Assembly: GCA_900545125.1 (NCBI GenBank)
Contig: UQXS01000130.1
Coordinates: 1 to 6,975 of the forward strand
Direction of reading: 5' to 3'
DNA: 6,975 nt
Source: an uncultured Ruminococcus sp.
GTDB lineage: Bacteria > Bacillota > Clostridia > Oscillospirales > Ruminococcaceae
Positions 1 through 5,020 of this stretch are shown here, in pieces. A program made the position numbers and the translations under genes. The notes under the pieces are model-generated. The model had not been told where the DNA came from. It worked only from the letters and a program-made list of their open reading frames with translations, and did not search any database. Position 1 is the first letter of the stretch. Each line of letters starts with the position of its first letter.

Positions 1-183
1 GGCGAACTCGCCCGGCACGGATACTGTCTCCGGGCAGGTTTCCACTGTGCGGCTCTTGCTCATACCCAACTCGGAACAAAAACGGGCACGGTGAGATTCG
101 CTCCGTCCGCTTTCAGTAAGGAAAGTGACGGAATTGCTCTTGCTAATTTAATTAATAAAATCTCAAACCATAAAAATTTATAA
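1..183 (+). CDS. Class V aminotransferase / cysteine desulfurase-like PLP enzyme, C-terminal fragment
   Basis: Frame 1 is open from the window edge to TAA at 181-183 and encodes the last 60 residues of a larger protein. The segment RAGFHCAALAHTQLGT followed by GTVRFAPSAF matches the C-terminal domain of the class V aminotransferase / cysteine desulfurase family. In that family a loop with the consensus 'R.G.HCAPLAH..LGT' carries the catalytic Cys, and a 'GTVRFS...FNT' strand follows. The Cys candidate here is codon 16 (46-48). Such enzymes use pyridoxal phosphate to take sulfur from cysteine (or a related substrate) in the cytoplasm, for Fe-S clusters or thio-cofactors. The usual 'FNT' is replaced by AFSKESD, so substrate specificity cannot be set from this fragment. 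The PLP lysine lies outside the window. No terminator is visible between this stop and the cdaA promoter, so read-through into cdaA is possible. The family call is solid; the exact subfamily is not. Confidence 0.82.
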   Translation, partial: GELARHGYCLRAGFHCAALAHTQLGTKTGTVRFAPSAFSKESDGIALANLINKISNHKNL

Positions 184-190
184 AAAACTA

Positions 191-218
191 TTGAAAATAT
201 CTGAAAATGTGGTACAAT
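191..218 (+). promoter_or_regulatory. Predicted sigma-A promoter for cdaA-cdaR
   Basis: TTGAAA at 191-196 is followed by a 16-nt spacer and TACAAT at 213-218. The -10 is extended by TG at 210-211 (TGGTACAAT). Transcription would start near 224-226, giving a leader of about 60 nt before the cdaA ATG. An overlapping TATAAT at 218-223 is an alternative -10, but its spacing to TTGAAA is poor. Read by eye from consensus, not tested. Confidence 0.65.
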
Positions 219-240
219 ATAATATAGGAAACTGCGTAAA

Positions 241-258
241 CGGGGGCAGCCGCCCTCG
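241..258 (+). promoter_or_regulatory. GC-rich hairpin in the cdaA leader
   Basis: CGGGGGC (241-247) pairs with GCCCTCG (252-258) over 7 bp, one of them a G-U pair, around an AGCC loop. It sits in an otherwise AT-rich leader, about 16 nt after the predicted transcription start and about 13 nt before the AAAGGA ribosome binding site at 272-277. No U-run follows it, so it is not an ordinary intrinsic terminator. It may stabilise the mRNA or affect translation; no known riboswitch class was recognised. Confidence 0.45.
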
Positions 259-286
259 TACATATATACATAAAGGATGTGAATAA

Positions 287-1165
287 ATGTCCCTCCACGA
301 ATTGAAATCCGCCTTTCTCAGCATTATCAGCACTATCGAACTGATAGATATTATTGATATCGCAATTCTCGCTTATCTTATTTATCTGCTGCTCAGGCTT
401 ATCCGTGAAACACGTGCGGGTCAGCTGGTCAAGGGAATTCTTTTCCTCGTTGCAGGCTATTTCATAAGCGTCTTCTTACAGCTTAAAGTTATTCCGTATC
501 TGCTGAGTCAGGCTCTTGATATCGGACTTATCGCTATGATCGTACTCTTTCAGCCTGAACTCCGGCGTATGCTCGAAAAGGCAGGCAGAACACGTCTGGG
601 AGTGCGCTTTCTCGGTATAGGTCAGAACGCTGACGAACTCACCAGAACATGGGAACCGGCTATAGAAGCCGTATGCGATTCCTGCGTTGAACTTTCAGCC
701 ACCTGCACCGGCGCCCTTATCGTAATCGAACGTCAGGTACGTCTCGGAGAACAGATAGAAACCGGTACTATCCTTAATGCTACCCCCAGCAAAGAAATAT
801 TCGGCAATATCTTCTACCCCAAAACTCCGCTTCATGACGGGGCAGTTATCATGAGGGACGGAATGATCCTTGCGGGAGCCTGCTTCCTGCCAAAACCACA
901 GAAAGATGCACAGATCGACAAACGCCTTGGCTCACGTCACAGAGCCGCTATCGGAATGAGCGAAAATTCAGACGCTATCGTAATAGTGGTATCAGAAGAA
1001 ACAGGTCAGATATCAACTGCCATGAACGGTATTCTTGTCAGAGATTATACCCGTGAAAAACTTAAAACTTTTCTTGAAAATGAAATCTTTGAAGAAAAAA
1101 CCGAGATAACGATTCCCGGCAAAAAGTTTTTTTCCTCACACGGTGAAAGGAGGAAAAAGAAATGA
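287..1165 (+). CDS. cdaA: Diadenylate cyclase CdaA (c-di-AMP synthase, membrane-bound)
   Basis: CdaA condenses two ATP into cyclic di-AMP, the second messenger that controls potassium and osmolyte balance and cell-wall homeostasis in Firmicutes. The 292-residue product has the CdaA layout. Three N-terminal hydrophobic segments (about residues 20-38, 48-66 and 68-88) are followed by a linker with FQPELRRMLEKAGR and then the DAC (DisA_N) domain (about 115-260). The two catalytic signatures are present: DGA at 184-186 within PLHDGAVI, and RHR at 217-219 within GSRHRAAIG. The GTILNA stretch (160-165) and the SEETGQIS strand (236-243) also fit the family. Length is close to the usual ~270-290 residues, with a basic tail ending ERRKKK. 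ATG at 287 lies 9 nt after AGGA (274-277). The stop overlaps the cdaR start by 4 bp (ATGA), so the two are translationally coupled. All the catalytic residues I can check are intact, so the gene is expected to be active. Confidence 0.97.
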   Translation: MSLHELKSAFLSIISTIELIDIIDIAILAYLIYLLLRLIRETRAGQLVKGILFLVAGYFISVFLQLKVIPYLLSQALDIGLIAMIVLFQPELRRMLEKAGRTRLGVRFLGIGQNADELTRTWEPAIEAVCDSCVELSATCTGALIVIERQVRLGEQIETGTILNATPSKEIFGNIFYPKTPLHDGAVIMRDGMILAGACFLPKPQKDAQIDKRLGSRHRAAIGMSENSDAIVIVVSEETGQISTAMNGILVRDYTREKLKTFLENEIFEEKTEITIPGKKFFSSHGERRKKK

Positions 1166-2517
1166 AAATATTTAAAAAAATAAAAAAACGTCTCGCCAAA
1201 GGCGCAAAGAATAATCTCTCTCTTGCGGTGTATTCCGTGATTATTGCCTGCATCGTATGGTTCGCTATCTCAATGGCTCTTTATCCATCCGTTACAAAGC
1301 AGATCAGAGATGTAAAGCTCAGCACGGATATCTCCGGCTCGACCGCTTCGGAAAACGGTCTCAGCATTATTTCATGCAATCTTGAACACGTCAACATAAC
1401 CGTTAAAGGAAGCCGTACTCAGGCTTCAAAAATGAGCCCGGACAGTTTCACCGCTTACGTGGATACGGCAGGTATCTCGACCCCCGGCAGAAAAACATTG
1501 TCTGTGAAAGTACGGTGCAACGACGATATCCCCTTTGAAGTGGAGTCTATCTCCCCTCAGACAGTCACGGTCATGCTCGATAAATATGAGACTATAGAAA
1601 TGCCCGTAGAACCGAAATATCCCAATATCTCCGTAATCAACGGAAAAGTCATCTATCAGGCTGAACAAAAATGCAAACCCGATACCGTCAAGATAACAGG
1701 CCCGTCAGAACAACTCTCAAATATTTCTAAATGCTATGCGTACACCGACAGGAAAATGGTGCTTGAATCATCCGTGGATCTCCAGACTGACCAGCTACAG
1801 CTTTTAGCTGAAGACGGTACGGTTATCGACCAGTCTATGATGGACTTCAATACCGCAAGTTTCTCTATCAATATCCCCGTCCTTTCTCAGAAAACCGTGA
1901 AACTTTCGGTTCAGATCCTCGGAGGCTCGGCGGACTTTGACAAGAGCAGCCTTAAATTCAATCTTTCTGCCGATTCACTAACACTCGCTTCAAAGAACAG
2001 TCAGTTTGAAATTGCTGATCCCCTCGAAATAGGCAAGATAAATCTCAGCGATATGGATCTTGGATACACCAAATCATTCGACATAAATACATTGCTTGAA
2101 GAAAGCAATATCATAAATATGTCCGGTCTTGAAAATGTCGTACTTACTCTCGATGACAGCAACCTTGACAGAAAGGAATTTATAATCGATAAGAAAAATA
2201 TCCATATAACTAACAAGCCGGGCAGCAGTGATTATGATTACGACCTTATCAGCAACGATGTAAAGGTATGCATCGTCGGACCAAAGGATGAACTTGAAAA
2301 ACTTACTCCCACCGACTTCTTTGCAGAAGCAAATCTGCTTAATTCCGATATCTCTGTGGGACAGTTCTCTTTTGACGTCACTGTTTCATGTCTTGCTTCC
2401 AATAAAGTATGGGCTGTCGCTAATCCTTCAAAACCGCAGGTCATCATTCAAAAATCCAGACATATCGAACCCCAGACCAACGAAAAAACTACTACGTCAA
2501 GAAGTAATTCCGAATAA
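1162..2517 (+). CDS. cdaR: CdaR-type YbbR-domain protein, regulator of CdaA
   Basis: CdaR is the extracytoplasmic partner of CdaA; in Bacillus and Listeria it binds the cyclase and modulates c-di-AMP production. This 451-residue protein has a strongly basic cytoplasmic N-terminus (1-18), one membrane segment (about 21-41, LAVYSVIIACIVWFAISMAL), and a long exported region of about four YbbR-like repeats (roughly 50-140, 145-240, 245-335 and 345-430). Repeats 1, 2 and 4 show the typical VKG/ITG/IVGP turn followed by a leucine- or methionine-rich segment and a V/A...VD or A.A.L strand (for example VCIVGPKDELEKL). Repeat 3 is weaker. A short hydrophilic Thr/Ser tail (434-451) ends the protein. 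The start is supported by AAAGGAGG at 1146-1153, 8 nt upstream, and by the 4-bp overlap with cdaA. In many Firmicutes glmM follows; here a terminator follows instead. The repeat boundaries are by eye. Confidence 0.92.
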   Translation: MKIFKKIKKRLAKGAKNNLSLAVYSVIIACIVWFAISMALYPSVTKQIRDVKLSTDISGSTASENGLSIISCNLEHVNITVKGSRTQASKMSPDSFTAYVDTAGISTPGRKTLSVKVRCNDDIPFEVESISPQTVTVMLDKYETIEMPVEPKYPNISVINGKVIYQAEQKCKPDTVKITGPSEQLSNISKCYAYTDRKMVLESSVDLQTDQLQLLAEDGTVIDQSMMDFNTASFSINIPVLSQKTVKLSVQILGGSADFDKSSLKFNLSADSLTLASKNSQFEIADPLEIGKINLSDMDLGYTKSFDINTLLEESNIINMSGLENVVLTLDDSNLDRKEFIIDKKNIHITNKPGSSDYDYDLISNDVKVCIVGPKDELEKLTPTDFFAEANLLNSDISVGQFSFDVTVSCLASNKVWAVANPSKPQVIIQKSRHIEPQTNEKTTTSRSNSE

Positions 2518-2538
2518 TCAACGGAGAATCAATATTGT

Positions 2539-2572
2539 AAAAAGAGCACAGTTTTTCTCTGTGCTCTTTTTT
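2539..2572 (+). terminator. Rho-independent terminator of the cdaA-cdaR operon
   Basis: GAGCACAG (2544-2551) pairs perfectly with CTGTGCTC (2559-2566) around a TTTTTCT loop. The stem is extended by A5 (2539-2543) pairing with U5 (2567-2571), and a U6 run (2567-2572) follows the GC-rich part. It lies 22 bp after the cdaR stop. Confidence 0.93.
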
Positions 2573-2634
2573 GAAAAAATCATTGTATAATCTGCACATT
2601 TTCTTTTCCAAATTCACAAAACTTTTACAAAGTA

Positions 2635-2666
2635 TTAACATCGCCATCACTAATGTGTGATATACT
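2635..2666 (+). promoter_or_regulatory. Predicted promoter of the triplicated-module dockerin gene
   Basis: An extended -10, TGATATACT (TG at 2658-2659, TATACT at 2661-2666), lies about 54 nt before the ATG. The only -35-like sequence is TTAACA at 2635-2640, with a long 20-nt spacer, so the -35 is weak. The extended -10, or an activator, may carry recognition. Transcription would start near 2673, leaving a ~47-nt leader with a GGAGGA site at 2707-2712. Confidence 0.5.
2646..2661 (+). promoter_or_regulatory. Small inverted repeat over the -10, candidate operator
   Basis: ATCAC (2646-2650) and GTGAT (2657-2661) form a perfect 5-bp inverted repeat with a 6-nt centre. The right arm covers the TG of the extended -10 and its first base, the position expected for a repressor site. 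Five-base arms can arise by chance, so this is only a candidate. Confidence 0.25.
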
Positions 2667-2719
2667 GTTAATATAGGTAATATATTCACAAATGAAAATT
2701 ATTTATGGAGGAATGAACA

Positions 2720-4801
2720 ATGAAGAAATCACTTTTCAGCAGAGTGAAGGCATCTGCCACAAGTTTGGTTCTTGCGGTTTCTGCTGTCCCTGCCTGCCTT
2801 GCAGCACCCGTTGTCAATGCCCAGACTAACCCCGATACGGGTCTCTCAGCTTTGAAAACAGCAGGAAAATCTATGTCGGTCGATGATTCTGCTTCCGGAA
2901 CTTTTCCGGAAGATGGCGCAAAACAAATCACTTTTACTATCGAAGCGGAATATGACCAGAAATTTACTTATGGTCTTGGCGTTGCTATCAACGAATCCCC
3001 TTACTGGACTGAACATAATTCTAAGGGCGGTTGGGATTCAAAAGGCTCGGGCTTTGAAATCTCCCTCAAAAAGGGAACCAATACCATTACCGTAGACCTC
3101 AGCGACCTCGATATCAAACCCGGCGGTGAATATCAGTTCAGATGTTACTACAGCGCTCACTACGATAATTCAGTGGGTGATATGGTCGATAATCCTGTAA
3201 CTCTTACTAAAACTGATTTTAACGCTTCCGCTGTAACACCTGATCCGGATCCCGACCCTGATCCGAATCCCGGTCCGTCTTTTGATGCTAAAAACAGAAA
3301 AAGCGGAGACTGGAGCTTCAAAGATAACGGGGACGGTACGGCTACCATCTCTTCCACTGTTACAAGAGAACTTAACGATCTCGATATTCTCCTTACAGCA
3401 GGTTTCGATGAGGACTATTATGCTCTTAATCCGGATGAATTTACAGAGGACGCTCCTATAAACAGCCATAAATTCAGTTACGCTGACTTTGGTATCACCG
3501 AAATGAACGGAATCACTGTTGAATCCCTGAATGTTACCGTTGAGTCTGAAACACCTTTCGACAAATTTATGTATGGCGGCGGTATGAATGTAAAAAACGG
3601 TTCTGATGCCGACACCGAATACGCAAAACGCATTGCCGGAATCGAAAGCAAAGAAAGCGCAGGCTACTGGTACAACGATATGGGTCAGGAACAACTGGAC
3701 GATTTTGTCGCACAAGGCGTTGAATTCCTTATCGACGATATCGGAACAGGTACTACCATCGAAGGTGCTGGCACATACTTCAATGCATACTGGGAACCCC
3801 CTAAGAGCGCTCAGGAATGTATGTCAACTCAGCTCTCTGATACTGTTTCATTCCAGTTCTGGTACGGTACGGTCGCTGATACTGAAGAATACACAGAAGC
3901 AGAAACCTGTACTATTACAAGTGCAGCTCTTACTTACACGATTGAAAGAACCGTTCCCTATACAGGTACGCTCTCTGCTGTTTTAGACAGCGTTCTTGAC
4001 TATACCGATGAAACAAAGCAAAGCGTTGAAATTCCTTATTCAACTCTTGAACTTGAAAAAAATATGGACGTATATGCTATTAAATTTGAAGTGACCGCTG
4101 ATGCTGATATAGAAAAATTCGTTTATGGTATCGGTACGGGTACAAATGATGCAGATAACGGTTACTACTTCCAGGAAGAAGGCAGCTATGTCGTCCTTGA
4201 AGCAGGTAAAAAACAGGAAGTTATGTGGATCGTTCCTTCTTCAATTTCCGGTACAAATGCAATTTCAAATCTTGTAAATCCTGACGGAAATATCACTGTT
4301 GGATATTACTACGGCACTCCTGATACCGTTACATTAAGCGGAATAGAAGTTTACTACGAACAGCCTCAGACTACTACTACCACAACAACAACCACAACAA
4401 CTACTACCACTACTACGAAAAAGACGACTACAACCACTACTACAAAGAAAACTACAACTACAACTACATCTACAACAACTACTACAACGACTTCTACTGC
4501 TACAACAACGACAACCACAACCACAACCACAACCGCTCCTCCTGTTGAACCTACTGTCTGGGGAGATGCCGACTGCGATGGCAAGGTATTTATTAACGAT
4601 GCTGTGCTCGTAATGCAGAGTATCGGCAACCCGGACGCATATGGCATTAACGGAACTGATCCTTCCCATATTACAAAACAGGGCAAGATCAATGCCGATG
4701 TTTATGAAAATGGTACAGACCTTACAAATAATGACGCTCTTATGATACAGAAATTCCTTCTGAATCTGGTCTCTTCATTAGATCCATTTGCCGAATCATA
4801 A
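2720..4801 (+). CDS. Secreted dockerin protein with three repeated beta-rich modules and a poly-Thr linker
   Basis: This 693-residue protein has a Sec signal peptide (1-34; basic MKKSLFSRVK, hydrophobic core, likely cut after VNA). Three diverged copies of one module follow (about 64-163, 248-408 and 435-546), each with a 'KF.YG.G' strand and aromatic clusters (SPYW, AGYWY, NGYYF; later QFRCYY, QFWYGT, GYYYGT). A DPDPDPDPNPGP linker (174-186) separates copies 1 and 2. A nearly pure Thr linker (551-605) leads to a C-terminal dockerin (about 612-690). Dockerin loop 1 is DADCDGKVFIND, with Asp at positions 1, 3, 5 and 12; loop 2 is a 13-residue variant, DVYENGTDLTNND, of the kind seen in Ruminococcus dockerins. 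Dockerins bind cohesins, so this should be a cellulosome or surface-complex component. No catalytic domain is recognisable. The modules may be carbohydrate-binding domains of the X-module type; that is inference. The start follows GGAGGA (2707-2712) by 7 nt. Confidence 0.88.
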   Translation: MKKSLFSRVKASATSLVLAVSAVPACLAAPVVNAQTNPDTGLSALKTAGKSMSVDDSASGTFPEDGAKQITFTIEAEYDQKFTYGLGVAINESPYWTEHNSKGGWDSKGSGFEISLKKGTNTITVDLSDLDIKPGGEYQFRCYYSAHYDNSVGDMVDNPVTLTKTDFNASAVTPDPDPDPDPNPGPSFDAKNRKSGDWSFKDNGDGTATISSTVTRELNDLDILLTAGFDEDYYALNPDEFTEDAPINSHKFSYADFGITEMNGITVESLNVTVESETPFDKFMYGGGMNVKNGSDADTEYAKRIAGIESKESAGYWYNDMGQEQLDDFVAQGVEFLIDDIGTGTTIEGAGTYFNAYWEPPKSAQECMSTQLSDTVSFQFWYGTVADTEEYTEAETCTITSAALTYTIERTVPYTGTLSAVLDSVLDYTDETKQSVEIPYSTLELEKNMDVYAIKFEVTADADIEKFVYGIGTGTNDADNGYYFQEEGSYVVLEAGKKQEVMWIVPSSISGTNAISNLVNPDGNITVGYYYGTPDTVTLSGIEVYYEQPQTTTTTTTTTTTTTTTTKKTTTTTTTKKTTTTTTSTTTTTTTSTATTTTTTTTTTTAPPVEPTVWGDADCDGKVFINDAVLVMQSIGNPDAYGINGTDPSHITKQGKINADVYENGTDLTNNDALMIQKFLLNLVSSLDPFAES
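2909..4357 (+). repeat. Three diverged copies of a ~100-160-residue module within one protein
   Basis: At protein level the 693-residue product contains the same pattern three times (residues about 64-163, 248-408 and 435-546). A beta strand precedes FTYGLG / FMYGGG / FVYGIG, then comes a Trp/Tyr-rich turn, a strand before an aromatic patch (CYYSAHYDN / FWYGTVADTEE / YYYGTPD), and a closing 'vTLs/iTSa...Y' strand. Copy 2 carries an insertion of a few dozen residues (about 320-350). Copies are strongly diverged in DNA, so the duplications are old. Confidence 0.6.
4370..4534 (+). repeat. Poly-threonine linker-coding tract
   Basis: Residues 551-605 are almost all Thr: runs of 16, 7, 6, 7 and 11, broken by two Lys-Lys pairs and a few Ser/Ala. 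All four ACN codons are mixed, so it is a protein-level low-complexity linker rather than a simple DNA microsatellite. Thr-rich linkers join modules in many cellulosomal proteins and are often glycosylated; glycosylation here is inferred. Confidence 0.9.
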
Positions 4802-4822
4802 AATAATTTAATTAATTTTATT

Positions 4823-4852
4823 AAAAAAGGATGCTTTTGCATCCTTTTTTTT
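4823..4852 (+). terminator. Rho-independent terminator after the triplicated-module dockerin gene
   Basis: AAAAAAGGATGC (4823-4834) pairs perfectly over 12 bp with GCATCCTTTTTT (4839-4850) around a TTTT loop, ending in a U8 run (4845-4852). It lies 21 bp after the stop codon. Its A-run on the left could also let it work in reverse. Confidence 0.93.
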
Positions 4853-4927
4853 GCGTTTTGCCCAAGTTCATGCAAAAAAGAAAACAAAATTTCTGCATGG
4901 CAAATTGCACAACTCTTCTCTAATTTC

Positions 4928-4956
4928 TTTATTTTTCTTCCATAATATGGTATAAT
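4928..4956 (+). promoter_or_regulatory. Predicted promoter of the internal-dockerin/BIG2 gene
   Basis: TATAAT at 4951-4956 is a perfect -10, extended by TG at 4948-4949 (TGGTATAAT). The best -35 at 17-nt spacing is the weak TTTATT (4928-4933). The expected transcription start is about 4962-4964, leaving a leader of about 58 nt before the TTG start. Confidence 0.65.
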
Positions 4957-4960
4957 TATC

Positions 4961-5002
4961 TTTGTCTTTAGAAAAAAGAAAAAAAGACGTCTAAAGACCA
5001 AA
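4961..5002 (+). promoter_or_regulatory. 5'-terminal leader stem-loop with A-rich loop
   Basis: GTCTTTAGA (4964-4972) and TCTAAAGAC (4990-4998) are perfect 9-bp complements. TTT (4961-4963) and AAA (5000-5002) can add 3 bp past one bulged C (4999). The 17-nt loop (4973-4989) is almost all purine. The stem begins where transcription is predicted to start and ends about 5 nt before the AGGAGG site, so it may protect the mRNA 5' end. No U-run follows directly, so it is not a terminator. An 8-bp palindrome, AGACGTCT (4985-4992), overlaps its right arm. Confidence 0.55.
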
Positions 5003-5007
5003 TATTT

Positions 5008-5013
5008 AGGAGG
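5008..5013 (+). promoter_or_regulatory. Ribosome binding site that fixes a TTG start
   Basis: AGGAGG lies 7 nt before TTG at 5021. The first in-frame ATG inside the gene is at residue 195, inside the protein and well past the signal peptide. The TTG start is therefore the only one that gives MKKQKLFAAV, a normal Sec signal N-region. A T7 run (5016-5022) fills the space and runs into the start codon. Confidence 0.85.
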
Positions 5014-5020
5014 GATTTTT

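Noticed and set aside
60..263. 67-codon open frame on the - strand at the left edge.
   Set aside because: It overlaps the desulfurase-like C-terminus and the cdaA promoter, and the product shows no family features.
2288..2590. 100-codon + strand frame overlapping the cdaR end and the terminator.
   Set aside because: It runs through the terminator hairpin and lies out of frame in cdaR; no ribosome binding site.
2586..2591. Perfect TATAAT just after the cdaR terminator.
   Set aside because: The nearest TTGAAA (2571-2576) is only 9 nt away, the true -35 position falls in the terminator stem, and there is no TGn extension. The 2658-2666 site is closer to the gene and better formed.
2780..2800. 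Cys in the signal peptide region (VPAC) as a possible lipobox.
   Set aside because: Pro at the -2 position does not fit a lipobox; a signal peptidase I site (VNA/Q) lies just downstream.
3170..3715. 181-codon open frame on the - strand within the triplicated-module gene.
   Set aside because: No domain, promoter or ribosome binding site, and it lies wholly inside a strongly supported + strand gene.
4334..4692. Two open frames on the - strand opposite the Thr linker (poly-Val and Cys/Ser-rich products).
   Set aside because: They are the reverse-strand image of the ACN-repeat tract. Composition is absurd for a protein, there is no ribosome binding site, and a well-supported gene occupies the + strand.
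4869..4899. Inverted CATGCA / TGCATG pair upstream of the BIG2 gene promoter.
   Set aside because: Only 6 bp with a 19-nt loop and no link to a promoter element; may be chance in an AT-rich spacer.
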